A stretch of 64,000 bases of DNA from Aedes albopictus (GCF_035046485.1 NC_085138.1:45419464-45483463); one strand, 5' to 3'. Positions 11,776-24,094 are shown, numbered from the stretch's first letter. Translations and numbers: made by a program. Notes: generated from the sequence alone by a model not told the origin.

Positions 11776-12044
11776 GGTCTCCAGTTAGCCTAGTAGGCTA
11801 TGGATTGCCAATCCGGAGACGGCGGGTTCGATTCTCGTTCAGGTCGGGAAACTTTTCTCGACTCCCTGGGCATAGTGTATCATTGTACTTGCCTCACAAT
11901 ATACAAATTCGTGCAATGGCAGGCAAAGAAAGCCCTTCAATTAATAACTGTGGAAGTGCTCAAAGAACACTAAGTTGAAGCGAGGCAGGCTAGGTCCCAG
12001 TGGGGACGTCGAGCCATAAAGAAAAGGAAGAAGAAAGAAGAAGA
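11776..12044 (+). mobile_element. Feilai-type tRNA-derived SINE, copy 1
   Basis: A-box-like ttagcctagtagg and B-box-like gggttcgattctc mark the tRNA-derived head. The body includes ctccctgggcatagtgtatc and gtggaagtgctcaaagaac, and the tail is a run of gaa/aag units. A short matching flank (acgtaa) lies at 11769-11774 and 12045-12050. Feilai is an established Aedes SINE family. SINEs of this type are transcribed by RNA polymerase III and moved by a partner non-LTR retrotransposon. Confidence 0.87.
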
Positions 12045-12050
12045 ACGTAA

Positions 12051-12636
12051 AGTAATCATTCTGAAATTTCATTGACCAAATTTATGGTACAAAATCCGAA
12101 TATCTGTAAGTTTTGTATCAAGGATTTCGAAATGGAGCGTAGACCAAAACAGTGTTGGAGTTTCTGTCGGAATTTTCGACGAAGATTTATAAGAACTTCG
12201 CGAAGTATCATATAAAATTTCTGAGCAACTTCGATGTTATAAAATTGGAGAATCCCAAAACTTTATTACTTCGGCACTTTGGCAAGCTATCTCAACATTT
12301 TGTGTCAACTAAAATTCAGTTCTTCAATAAAAACTGTGTGTGTGTGCCAATGATAGGAACCCTGTACCAGTTATGGATACATTTTGTAATTTCGGTCTAC
12401 TTCGCACTATTTACATGCATTCCTTATGGGATTAGCCATAACTGGTACACTATGGCGAAATAGGGTGCAAGGAAGCCAAAAGTTTAAGGAAAATGATTTA
12501 TTTCTATCATAATTTAAGAAAATTTTGAAGTTTGAATGAATGCAATCATGTTTTGTAACGTGGTCTGTTGCTCACATATTTATTCTTGTTGATTTGCATT
12601 GTTAAAGGTTGAAAATCAACTATGACGAATTTGAGG
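12051..12636. other. No recognisable feature
   Basis: AT-rich. One inverted pair (accctgtaccagttatgg near 12359 and ccataactggtacac near 12435) hints at a small foldback piece, but its limits are not clear. Confidence 0.4.
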
Positions 12637-12638
12637 TA

Positions 12639-12853
12639 CCGTAAACCGGGGTCAAATTGATCTCCGGGTTGAAATTGATCAGTCGCTTTTCAAATGGATA
12701 AAGCATGTTTTGAATAATTTCTTTACAAATAGCATTAAGTATCACATTTTGACAGCACGATAATCAAAAGCAAACGATTAAAAATATGCTTTTTGTAACG
12801 GAAAAACGTCTGATCAATTTCGACCCGAAGATCAATTTGACCCCGGTTTACGG
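12639..12853. mobile_element. 215 bp TA-flanked MITE, CCGTAAACCGGGG ends
   Basis: Left end ccgtaaaccggggtcaaatt and right end aatttgaccccggtttacgg are exact inverted copies over about 20 bp and remain similar inward (gatctccgggttgaaattgatc versus gatcaatttcgacccgaagatc). TA occurs on both sides (12637-12638, 12854-12855). No coding capacity. Confidence 0.9.
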
Positions 12854-13599
12854 TACTATTGGTACACTGAGCCATTTAACTGTAGAAAATAACTTTAGAT
12901 AGTAGTATTTCACTAGTTATTATAAACGCAACGTGTTGTTTTTGCCTCATCATCTACTGACGATTGTGAGATGGCCAAATTTTGGTCTACGTGGTTTATG
13001 AACAGCCCCTTTTGTTCAGCTCCAAAAGAGATCTTCATGACCAATTTAAAAAAAAACTTGCAACTGATTTATACAAAACCTCTTGATAACCTCTTTAAGA
13101 GCATCTTCCGGTTAAGTGGACCACTCTCGGAGAGGTTTTGCAAACTGTATTAGGAGAAGCAATAAACTGTTTTAAACCTAGTTAGAAAAATTTCCGTACT
13201 AAAAAAGAGGTTCTGATGATTGTTGTTGTTTTTTTTTTCAACAAAAAATATGACAGCTCAAGATGCAGAGAAGCTTCTTCGATGGCACATAAAGTTCATG
13301 AAGATACCTCTTGTAAGTAGGAAGCGATCATTTCAAAATAAAATTTTAATAGTTATTGTTTTGGTAGGCTTATGCGCATTCAATTTTACCGTGAATATTG
13401 GGGTTGCACTGCAGAAACATAAAATTGATGCGCTTCGAAAATGGTGAATATTATCATCTTGGAATAAAATAAATCAATTTGCTAATTAAGTAAAACTATC
13501 TCGAATCACAGGAAAACTCAGCTGAGAGAGTTAATTTATGTGAGCATGTTATGGAAATGGCGGCAAACTATCAATTAATTGCTTATTTGAGCAAAATTA

Positions 13600-13862
13600 A
13601 CTATTATCCATTTACGTCAGATAACATTAGTTTACAAAATAAAACGGAAGTCGTGAACTTCTGTCATCGGCCAAAATTTTTGAAGCACACTTAAGCGCTG
13701 ATTTCGAAACCGCGCTTCGAAAAAATTTAAGTAGAGCAGTTTTTCAGTTTTAGCGCAATATCGAGTTTTACTATTTTTTTAAATATGGTATTTATTAAAA
13801 TTCAAATATCGTGCGTTTTGTTCAACCAATTTCAAATCTTTTTCCGTAAATTAAAAGCTGAA
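13600..13862. repeat. Dispersed ~250 bp repeat, inverted partner at 61680-61925
   Basis: The reverse complement of this stretch matches 61680-61925 along its length: caaaataaaacg, agtcgtgaacttctgtc, gatttcgaaacc, gttttactat and ttttccgtaaattaaaagctg all have partners in the same order. Part of the start also resembles about 27590-27660. A mobile origin is inferred; no ends were identified. Confidence 0.7.
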
Positions 13863-13871
13863 TGCAATATA

Positions 13872-14826
13872 GACTGTTTCAGAAATCATAAATACACTTT
13901 GTTTATTCAATTAAATGAACTGTTCTAATGATTTTTACCAACTTGTTTCAGAGTATAGCATATTGTACTCCATATTTTTATATTTCCTTTGAATTGTCTT
14001 GTTATTTTAAAGAACAGTCGAGTTCTCTAACAAATAACTTAGTTTTTCAAATTTGCATTTGCACAAAGGTGTTTTTTAATGATTTCAACATTATTCATCA
14101 CTAAATACCAAAACATATCTAAATTTTTATCACATTCGCTTTCTCAACAAGTTGTCTAAGTAATGCCTTGATAAAAATTTGGGAAAAATCGATAAAGGCA
14201 TTCCCACAACATTTTTTCAGAGATCAAGTTTCTTATTTTTTAAGGTTTTCTACGGAACATAAGAACTACCACACAGTTTCTTAGCTTTCCTGAACGCATT
14301 TAATCTAAACAAACTTATTTTTTCAGCTCATTCGATCCTTCAGATGGCAAAGCTTGCCACACCATAAAAACGAATGCAGTAAGCAGTAATTAAGACATTC
14401 GTTTGCTTAACGTTTGTTGCTACTGGTGTTGTTGAGAAATTTGAAACAAAAAAAATTGTATTGAGAAGGCCCGTAATGGGGGTTCTTGATCAAATATTCC
14501 AGTAAAAATTACTCCTACCAATAGAGAAATATCTTTTATTATCGATACAGCAATTTTTATTGTGTTTGGATATTAAATATTTCATCTGTGAGATTTTTTT
14601 CTTTTCTACTATGCTACATTTTTTGATCACTTTGTGCAACTTCAAATTTTAATCATCTGGTTTACCGAGCCCTATTTTTTAACTTTTACCAGAAACATCA
14701 ATAAAATTGGTATTATTAGCTTCGTTGGCATGTTTACTATAAGAGCTAGAAGAAACTTTGTTGGATATTGTGCTCAAATTGAAACGGCAGTTAATCGTTA
14801 GTGTATTTATAATTTCTGAAACAGTC
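13872..14826. mobile_element. 955 bp TA-flanked element, GACTGTTTCAG ends
   Basis: The left end gactgtttcagaaatcataa and the reverse complement of the right end, gactgtttcagaaattataa, differ at one base. TA sits at 13870-13871 and 14827-14828. The interior is AT-rich and noncoding. Its right-hand TA is also the left-hand TA of the next element, so the two are back to back. Confidence 0.82.
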
Positions 14827-14828
14827 TA

Positions 14829-15774
14829 AAGCCTGTATCCGCAATAATCGGGACACAGAAGTACGGCTGTAGCTATGTGATAAATAGGTAAAAATGGCCA
14901 AATAATTGACTGAAAACTCTTTGGTGTATGTTTATTATTTGTGCCAAATTTAATAAAAATCGAAGCATTACTTTTAACTGTGGGTGAAAAACAAACAGAC
15001 GTGGTTTTAAGCATTTTGTACAATCATGACCAATTTTCATTCGCATGAAAGATGGTTCTTTTACGCTACAGTTCAAAGCTGGTGATGGTAATTATGAAAT
15101 TTCGTTAGCAGTTATGATACTTATAGAGACACTTTCTTGCAAAATTTCATTAACTTTGATCAATTAGTTTGAAAGCTACTGGTGTTGATAGGGGTGAGTG
15201 TTAGTGAAAATTTTTCGTGTTTTTCATGTGCGATGTTTGTCTATTCATAACTTTTGAATTTCTTTGCCAATTTTCATGACATTTTCACAGAAGTTAGTTG
15301 ATTATGTGTATATTATGCCTGCAAAATTAGATGATTATTGGTGTAGTACCCTCAATAGTACAATCGAAACAATTAAGGGTGCTGACTAATTGCTGTCTGA
15401 GGGGATAAAATCACGATCAGTCCCAATATATGTTTCGACTATAAAATTGTTGATACTGCATCGATTTTTTTGAAATTTTGCCCATGCAACATACGTAGAT
15501 TGTGAGGTTTGTGTTCAGAATTTCAGCCATTTCCCTTGAGAAATTCAAAAGTTACAGCGCAGATAAGCAAAAGTAGGGGCTGTGCAAAATTCAATGGCGC
15601 ACATTCTACTCTTTCATTGCTAAAATAAAAAGTACTGCACTAATTCACATTAAATTTTGTAGGTGAAATGAACATATTTTAAGATGTTATTAGGCCAAAT
15701 TTGAGCAATTTTAATGTATCTATTGCAGAGTTACACCTGTTTTTCTGTGTCCCGATTATTACGGATACAGGCTT
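14829..15774. mobile_element. 946 bp TA-flanked element, AAGCCTGTATCCG ends, inserted in the neighbour's TA
   Basis: Terminal inverted repeats of about 32 bp begin aagcctgtatccgcaataat (left) and aagcctgtatccgtaataat (right, reverse-complemented) and differ at one position. The element is flanked by TA at 14827-14828 and 15775-15776. No transposase is seen; reading frames inside are short. The shared TA with the element to the left is what one expects if this element landed in that element's target duplication. Confidence 0.85.
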
Positions 15775-15776
15775 TA

Positions 15777-16210
15777 TAAAAGTGTTTTTGTAAATCTTTC
15801 AATCCCTTAGAAATGTCTAATATGCAGTGGAAGGTGTGAAATTTGTTTGGTTGCAATGGAATTACCCATATTAGAAGACTTCATTGCGCCGTAATCGCTC
15901 CACAAGTCCTCATTCCTGTTTGGTAATCACTGTTGTGGACCAACAACGAAACCAAAAACGTGCGTCCTTTTTTGCCCAGATCAACGTCTCGGCTCGTCGT
16001 TTTTTCTCAATTTCCTAGCCGGTGATGGGAGCAAGGAAAGGCAAACTACCTAGGTATAGCAAAGTTGATTGACTTTCTCAGAACAATACCGAAACGGTGC
16101 GGAAAGAATAGCAGGGTGAAGAACTTTTCCCCGAAGGAGATCGTCATCGACATCGACACACCACGTGCATTTTGTTTTGGGATGTTTTTATTTCCATGAA
16201 GGAACAGAAA
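15777..16210. other. No recognisable feature
   Basis: Single-copy-looking interval between two mobile elements. No gene is seen. Confidence 0.4.
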
Positions 16211-16212
16211 TA

Positions 16213-16945
16213 GGGTAATTGTTCCCATCGTTGCGGTAGTACCTAATGTTGCGGTAATGGCAATTGAGCACTTTTTCGACTGAAATGTTACCAAAAGGTA
16301 TTTTTAATTGATGTATTATGCTTAAATTATGAGATTGCACCATTTGTTTGCTTAAGATTTGCCCAAAAACCTATTTTAAAAAAATGTTTTCCTTAATATG
16401 TTTGCTGTTGTGTTCCTATTGTTGCGGTAGTGTTCCTAATGTTGCGGTATCCCATATGATTTCAATGGGATACCGCAACATTAGGAACAAATACCGCAAA
16501 ATTAGGAACAAATACCGCAACATTAGGAACACAATGTTCTTTCAGATAAAAACGAATAAAATGCTCATAACAACCTCAAAGTGGCAATAGGGTACTGGTT
16601 CCCTTATTAAGCATGTGGCTCCCATTTTCATCCTACGAAAAACAAACGATTGAAGCTTAGTTTGTTTTGTTTCTTATTTTTGTATTTTTTGTTAGGAGTG
16701 AGCACGCATGAAAACAAAAAGAACGGAGTTAATCGGTGCCGTAATCGCTAGTTTTCGAATAGGATGAATATGGGAGCGTGAGATTACTGATGGAACACAT
16801 ACCCTATTTCGTTATTTTCCCGTAGATAAAGGATAGATTTTATTATTTTCAATTAAATCCATGTAAAAAGTTTACTTGGGGCGATACAATTGTGGTTTAA
16901 GCATGAACCCAGAGCTAAACTCCTCCATGATCGGATCAATTACCC
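16213..16945. mobile_element. TA-flanked MITE with GGGTAATTG ends, copy 1, carrying a nested MITE
   Basis: Left end gggtaattgttcccatcg and right end, reverse-complemented, gggtaattgatccgatcatg; TA on both sides (16211-16212, 16946-16947). Without the nested element at 16590-16804 the unit is about 516 bp. A second copy at 58680-59087 matches along its length but lacks about 100 bp in the middle. That missing part corresponds here to repeated tgttcctaatgttgcggta motifs arranged as a near-perfect hairpin (about 16430-16492). No coding content. Confidence 0.9.
16590..16804. mobile_element. 215 bp TA-flanked MITE with GGGTA ends, nested; empty site known
   Basis: The element starts gggtactggttcccttatta and ends with cacataccc; it lies between TA at 16588-16589 and 16805-16806. 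The other copy of the host element reads acaatatttcg at the same point (about 58945), with a single TA and no insert, which proves both the borders and the target duplication. A second copy of this MITE occurs at 32226-32430. Confidence 0.93.
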
Positions 16946-17116
16946 TACCTTCACATTTCAACATTCCGGGAGAAGTGCACACACTCTCTAGCTTGACTAG
17001 CGCGCTGCCAATGCTCATCAAGTAGGCGAGGGAAGGTCTAGGAAGATTACGATGTGGCGTGGTGATGGAGAATTCAAATGAATGCTTGCACAGCAGTCGG
17101 CGGGAAAAGGAGGCTG

Positions 17117-19932
17117 CACATTGGTCCAGGAGAGTGTCATTTTGGTAAAAAATCAATAACTTTTTTTCGAGACGAGATATCAATGGGGTGTCTTCGGCAA
17201 CTTTTTTATGCATTTTAAGCTGCATCTTATGTAGGGGTCGTCCATATTTTTAATTCATTTTTGCGAAATTTACGATATAAAACTTTTTTCTGGTGCATTT
17301 TTTGAGGTCAAAATAATCTACAAAAATATAGCCCAAAGTATACCAAAAAACTTTGCTGAACAAACTTATATTTATTTTTTTCATTTTCATTGAGTTTGGA
17401 AGCGGTTTTCATGGCCGACCCCTAAAAACCAGTTTTTGGCCGATAACTTTTTTGTGTGCGTTTTTCAAAGCCTACTATGTTCTAGACAAATGTTTATGGG
17501 ATGATTTTGCAACTTTTTCTCGAAGACGACCATAAGCTATTTCGTCACTACTAAGAGTTATGCACTTTTTTAGCTTGAAAATGTGCTATTTTGTGATGCG
17601 TGTATCTCAAAATGGCGCAAACATTTTTCAAAACTGTTTAGGTGACACAATTCTACTAGTATTCAACTACATTTTAATGGGTTAAAACATTGGGGATAAT
17701 CTAATTTACCCATAATAAGATGCACTTGAAAACTGTGATTTATTGATATTTGCCAGTGAAATTTCCTTGTCACCATGTAAGGCTATATTGCATGGCATGC
17801 TTAGATGACATTTAGGGGGCCGATACTATTAAGCACATTGCAACAACATGAAAATGCTTCATTATGGAGTTCAAAAATCAATTTCACTTCAATATTAACA
17901 AATAACAGAAGTGAGGAACCTTAAAATCATCATGGTGAAGGTCCATTGCGTCCCCCATTTTAATTGTTGGATTTTGCCTCACGTTTTCTCGATAATGAAT
18001 CTGGAGTTTGGAGTTTCGTCAAACTTACATACTTGGACTTTTCTACTGAATATTACCATCACTTGCCGTTCTTCCGACGCCCATGTGACGTGGCCAGCCC
18101 AACACAGTCTGCCTTATTTTATTAATTTAACAATGCCAATCGTTTGATACATACCTATAAAAAAATCTTAATTCATGCGCCGTGTTCCTCTTTACCGCCA
18201 AGTATTATATCCGTCAAAAGTAACGAGCTAAGGAATGTTAGAGTAGCATTTCTATATATGATGGATCATTATTCATTATTATTATTTATTTATTTGCATC
18301 ATCTGACATCTTTTCTTAATGAATTATGATGGAGAAAAGCCTCCTTGAACGAACCAGAAACATTCAATTGGACTCCCTCAAAAAGGCGTAAAAACTCCAT
18401 GTCTTTTCAATTGAATTGTGAATCAATAATCTGTTAATCATGCTTCCTGTCATTTCCATATGGAGTAGAACACGCTTAGCAATCATTCTCTTGTGAAAAT
18501 GGTCGGAGCTTAGACATCTACAAACAAAACATAAACTGTATCAAAATCGATACTTTATTGTCCCTAAATGGCAATTGAGTAATGTCACATGCACTACACT
18601 AAGGATACGGGTAATGTCACACTTGATCTAAAAACTGGTCGCAGTGACAAACCCGAACAGGAAAAAAAAGACATCTACACATAATGTGCGGCTTATGGGC
18701 CGTCCTGTTTTGATCACGATTCAAACCGTTTGGGAGAAATTGGTTGCATTTGTAGAGTAGAATATGCGTTAATTTATAAACTCTCTAGTCTACGGCAGAC
18801 TGCATTGGGCTGTTCAAGTTACACGGATGTCGGGAAAATAGCAGATGAAAGTAAAATTAAGTAGAGAACTAGAGAGATGCCTTCGGCTCCGTGCTAGGCC
18901 GCGTAATGTTTGCAGTTGAGGATAGTACCAAAAAGCACTAAACGTCCAGAGGAACTGAGCGATTGGCCCGGGCTCAGAGAAGAACGATTTGACGTAGATT
19001 GAACGCAACGATTTGCAGAGCATCAATACCTAAAACAAGTTCAAGTATGTAAGTTTGACGAAACTCCAACTCCATACTCCAACAATTAAAATGGGGTACG
19101 CAGTGGACCTTCACCATAATGATTTTAAGGTTCCTCACTTCTGTTATTTGTGAATAATGAAGTAAAATTGATTTTTGAACTCCATAATAAAGCATTTTCA
19201 TGTTGTTGCAATGTGCTTAATAGTATCGGCCCCCTAAATGTCATCAAAGCATGCCATGCAATGTTGCCTTACATGGTGACAAGGAAATTTCACTTGCAAA
19301 TATCAATAAATCACAGTTTTCAAGTGCATCTTATTATGGGTAAATTAGATTATCCCCAATGTTTTAACCCGTTAAAATGTAGTTGAATACTAGTACAATT
19401 GTGTCACCTTAACAGTTTTGAAAAATGTTTGCGCCATTTTGAGATACACGCATCACAAAATAGCACATTTTCAAGCTAAAAAATTGTATAACTCTTAGTA
19501 GTGACGAAATAGCTTATGGTCGTCTTCGAGAAAAAGTTGCAAAATCATCCCATGAACATTTGTCTAGAACATAGTAGGCTTTGAAAAACGCACACAAAAA
19601 AGTTATCGGCCAAAAACTGGTTTTTAGGGGTCGGCCATGAAAACCGCTTCCAAACTCAATGAAAATGAAAAAAATAAATATAAGTTTGTTCAGCAAAGTT
19701 TTTTGGTATACTTTGGGCTATATTTTTGTAGATTATTTTGACCTCAAAAAATGCACCAGAAAAAAGTTTTATATCGTAAATTTCGCAAAAATGAATTAAA
19801 AATATGGACGACCCCTACATAAGATGCAGCTTAAAATGCATAAAAAAGTTGCCGAAGACACCCCATTGATATCTCATCTTGAAAAAAAGTTATTGATTTT
19901 TTACCAAAATGACACTCTCCTGGCCCAATGTG
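17117..19932. mobile_element. 2.8 kb foldback element with ~0.9 kb inverted arms, possible Transib-related ends
   Basis: Arms 17117 to about 18041 and about 19039 to 19932 are near-identical inverted copies; the right arm lacks about 34 bp found near 17973-18006. The spacer of about 1 kb has no recognisable transposase. The outer ends read cacattggtccagg and cacattgggccagg (right end reverse-complemented), and the 5 bp ggctg occurs directly outside each end (17112-17116 and 19933-19937). A GC-rich 5 bp target duplication and a CACWATG-like terminus are known traits of Transib elements; here six of the seven terminal bases fit, so the superfamily is a suggestion. Matching 60-codon frames in the two arms (17353-17535 + and 19514-19696 -) are by-products of the inverted repeat. 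Confidence 0.8.
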
Positions 19933-19937
19933 GGCTG

Positions 19938-22900
19938 TGCTGGCCGTGCCCGTGATGTGTAAACTCCATCCGTACGCATATAGGTAGGAGGACCATATTT
20001 ACATCGGCCTACTAGACCAATAAAGGAGACGCCATGTATTTAGGTTCGAAGTGCGGCGGCAAGTTCAATTCCCCAAATGTTGTCGGAACTCGGTGGAAGC
20101 GTACAGCTCAACAATGACAACAGCTAGGTAGGAAGGCAGAGAGTATAAACTAACAGCTACATCTCAGAAGGTAGTTGATAGAATCGAACTCTGGCAGAGC
20201 AGACGTGTTGAGTTGAACGGAAAACGTGCGCTGCATTCATTGTGCGGGCGCTTCCTTGAAAAGCGACTGCCTGCTAGCCATAACAGAACACCATGCGCCT
20301 ACTGGGATGGGATGGAGGGGAGTTATAGTTTCATCAAACCGGGCTGTTTGCGATGAGCAAATATGAACGTCCCAAATCGGCCTACCATCGCAGGGATTAT
20401 TTGCTGCGCTAGCTAGTGTTGTGTTGTGACACGTTCGGTGGCTTTTGCGGCTCTGTTTGGATCTTATTGCTTCGTACAACAAGAGGGAAGTGCAGCAGCA
20501 GCTGAGTTTGTTCCCTTTCCCATCATCTCCAGGCAAGTGCGTTCCAAGGAGGATGAAGGAGCCGAACAAAATAAATGGTTGAAATTTGAATCGAATCGAA
20601 TCGAATCTATTTATCTACAACAATTGACGATACAATAGAGCTCCGAGAGCGTTTTACAGCAGCAGCTGCGGTGGTCCTTCTCCGTTTCGGAAGGTCGGGG
20701 TAAAATGCGCTATCTATGAAAAGATTCGATTTGAGCCTTCCAATATAAACTACGAAACTATTCATTCGAAATTGTGTAGTTCTGTTCTGCTCGAAGCCAG
20801 TCAAAGTTGAATGAAGTTAAACGTCTTCGAAAAGTTTGAAGATTTTCCAGATTTAAATTCATTATGAGATCTTTAACTGATTTTACTTTTAATAGAAGTA
20901 TAAGCAGCTCGCCCAACAAACTTTTTCGCTGCATAAGAGTGGAACGAACCATTCTTAAGCAAACTGAAGCTTAAGAAACTGCTGTTCAGTTAGTTCTGTT
21001 TGTTGGGCGTATCTCATTCGATTCGTTATTTTTTCAGGAGTTTTATCATCGATTTCCTCAGGAATTCTTCACGTTTTTCTAACAATTTTATCAGGGGCAA
21101 AAAAATTTATCTAAAGGTTGAAATGAGATTTCATCTCACATTATTGCAGGAAGTTCAATGAAAATCATCCGAAAACGGGCTTTCTCAGTCTTGGGCTATT
21201 CAAAACGGTGTGTTTTGCTTTGCCCGACGTTTCGGCTCTTTTCTCTTGAAAAAGGCCCGATAAAAAAGCCAAAACGTCGAGTCGACGCATCCAGTTCAAT
21301 AAAAAAAAAAAACAACTAACAGTTGCATCAGGTTCCTCTATGAGTTTTATCCATGATTCCTACACAAATGTGCCCATTTAGGATTCTTAGGCTTTATGAA
21401 ATTCCATCGATTGGTAATTGATTGGTAACAAAAATGTTAGTTCTTCGAAACTCGAACGAGGTTTTTCTGTGCGTAAATGTGGTGCTAGTAGATTGGGAAT
21501 CAGATCGGTGACGAAGGAACTGGTGCTTCTTCATAAACCAACACAGAGATACAGACGTAAAACTTAGACCAAATTAAGTTAAAAAACAGCGTCACTGAAA
21601 AGAAACCACCGAATGCTAATCACGCAGTGTTTAGTCGAGCCATCACTAGATGGCAGTAGTGAGCAAACGCCAAACATGAGCAAAAACAATGACAGCGGCA
21701 GCGCCAGCGCCGTGACTGGCCAATTTATAAACCATGGATTATTTGAATAAACTGGTAAAAAGGTAATCGATGGGAAGTAGAGCGAGACGTCTGTTTCACT
21801 GTGCCAACAAGGCTACCTTGAAACCACAAAATCGTTCCACATTTGCCGTTGATCATAAAGAAGGATAGTGCATTTTATTCCTCATACTTCTTTCACCAGA
21901 CCTTTTACCCATATCCCACATCGCACTGTGCGAGATCGGAGGAAAGGCAATGCTCAAAATTGCACCAAAAGAAAACAAAGCAAGCCAGGCTAAAAACGTT
22001 TCAAGTGGGTCAGAGGGTACTATACGACGGCGGGCCGGGCTGGGCCGGGTCCTGAGACTGAAGAGGGTTCCCGCTGGATGGAACGAAAGGGAATCGATTG
22101 TTATTATTGGAACAATTTTTCTGCACTAAAAATTTCTTTTACACAGTAAATGAATGCTCAGCTCGCGGTACCCGGACGGACGTGGAGAAAAGGGTCCTGG
22201 TTGCAGGAAAAAAAAAAAGCGGTCCATTAGGTTCAAGTGGCTGTCGGAGCGAGCGACGAGAAGCAAATAAATAAATAATGATAGGATCAGATGTTATTTT
22301 TAAATTAAATGGTTTTTACGTCTCGGGCTTCGGGTCGACGGCACGCAGTAGGCATGTTGAAAAGGAAGCCGTACAGTATGGAAATTGCGAGCTTCGCCGT
22401 TGCCGATGGTTGCGGTTGTTGCCGCCTAATAAAGGGCCCCATTGTGAGAGCGAAGGAAAATATTTGCATTCAACAGGGCGAAAATGAACACAGGAACTCG
22501 ATGAAATATGGTTAATTAATTGATAACTTGATTATGCTGAAGCACTCCGACTCAACGAATGTTTGCAATCAACGGTCGTTCATCGGTCTGCTGTCCGTTC
22601 TGTTCGTCCGCATTTTGAGAGGCGTACTTCTGGCACGTGTTGGCGCAGTAGGCAGTTGTTTCTGACAGTGACATGTTGAACGTCAGTCAGTCAGTATGCC
22701 TGCCTGCTGTGATCGCCTCGTACGATACCGGGAGTCACGCCCAGGAAGCTGCCTTGAATGTATCTCCAAATTGCTTCATTTCCCCAACCAGCAACCAAAT
22801 GGGCGGAGAAGTTACAGCTCAGTGAACTTTCCACGATTAATGAAACTCTCGATGACTGTGCTGATGTGGCGGCGTGGCCCTAGCGAACTTGTTTCACGAC

Positions 22901-23747
22901 GGGATCTGCTGACAAGTCTGGGCCCTCGGGGAGCCGCAAAGCGGCATATCCGTCTGAGAAAAATTACCATTTTCCCAAGAGGCGGTTCTGAGATGAAGAA
23001 ATGATGTAAATTACTTCTTGCTGAAAATGTTTAACAAGCTTTACAAAATATTAATGACAGCGACAGGCTATGACAATCAATGAGCACCAGTCTTGTGCAT
23101 TATCACCATCATAACACAAAAAAGCCGCAACATCAACATTGCCCTTCTTCCTCCATCAACGCTACAGACGACCGTCTCTATGTTGGTATCGAACACATTC
23201 GAGACGAACGCATTGATACGGTGGCTGCCGCCGCCACTCTTTTTCTCTGCAAATCTCTTGAGTAGCCGAACGCTTCTTAACCGTCGTTCCGACGCAGAGC
23301 TATGTCACTCACTGCTGGGTGACTCTCGTCTGAAAATGCCAGGATGAGGGTCAATTTGTTAAGTAGTATTGCATGGCGAAGCAAACACAAACATAGCACG
23401 CCCTATGAATAGAATGCAAAGCGTAGAACAAAAACTCGCTTCGGTGTTTCATCGTGTGGTTCGAAAACAAGAGACGATCGCTGCTGTTGGATGTGGTTGA
23501 TTCTGCATTGAACGAGGGTTGGCTTGAGTGGCTTTTGCGTGAATCGATTATGTTTTGATGGACTGTGTTTGTCGTATGAAGTGATGGTTAGAGCGAGTGT
23601 CATTCGACATTGACCATCCTGAAACTGCACAACCCTGATGAGCACACATCGTTGCATAATTAGAAAAAAATAGTGAAGATTCGTTGATCATTGATATAGT
23701 GTTCGGATTTAGGACTGTAATCCATTAAAGCATTTCTCCTGATTTAG
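19938..23747. other. Unrecognised, mostly single-copy-looking DNA
   Basis: About 3.8 kb with moderate GC and no supported gene. Minor structures are a short tcgaa run near 20588-20606, a hairpin with gacgttttggct-type arms at about 21221-21281 followed by an A run, and CA/GT-poor unique sequence elsewhere. Several 60-110 codon frames on both strands overlap each other and show no domain. It could contain enhancers or noncoding exons of a neighbouring gene, but I cannot show that. Confidence 0.35.
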
Positions 23748-23749
23748 TA

Positions 23750-24037
23750 CAGTAGACGTTCGCTCGGTGCAAACGCTTTAACTGCAATGCTTTTTAACTG
23801 CAAGTCCGCTAAGTGCAACAATTTTGCAGTTATCGCACCACTATCCGTCAAAATCAAATGTCAACAGCGATGCGATGTTTTTCGCATGCACTTTTTTGCA
23901 GTGCGATGTTTTCTGAATGCACATTGGCTGCATTCTGCAGCCACTGGCAGTTCTTTGACGTCTGTCAGCTGTTGCAGTTATCGAATTTCATTCGGTAAGT
24001 GAAACGTAAACATGTTGCAGTTATCGAACGTCTACTG
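23750..24037. mobile_element. 288 bp TA-flanked MITE, CAGTAGACGTTCG ends (mariner-like)
   Basis: The left end cagtagacgttcg and right end cgaacgtctactg are exact inverted copies and are followed inward by tgcaa-rich, partly matching sequence. TA flanks both sides (23748-23749, 24038-24039). A fragment of the same end (acagtagacgttcgataact) is found inside the SINE at about 59273. Noncoding. Confidence 0.88.
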
Positions 24038-24094
24038 TAGTATATACCTATGTACCTTAAGATTCAATTTACTTGCTCTGCTAGCTAGAAAACC

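Noticed and set aside
11776..12044. Functional tRNA gene
   Set aside because: A and B box-like motifs belong to a SINE head with a tRNA-unrelated body and (GAA)n tail.
17353..19696. Pair of near-identical 60-codon frames, which could look like a conserved gene family
   Set aside because: They are the same sequence in the two inverted arms of the foldback element.
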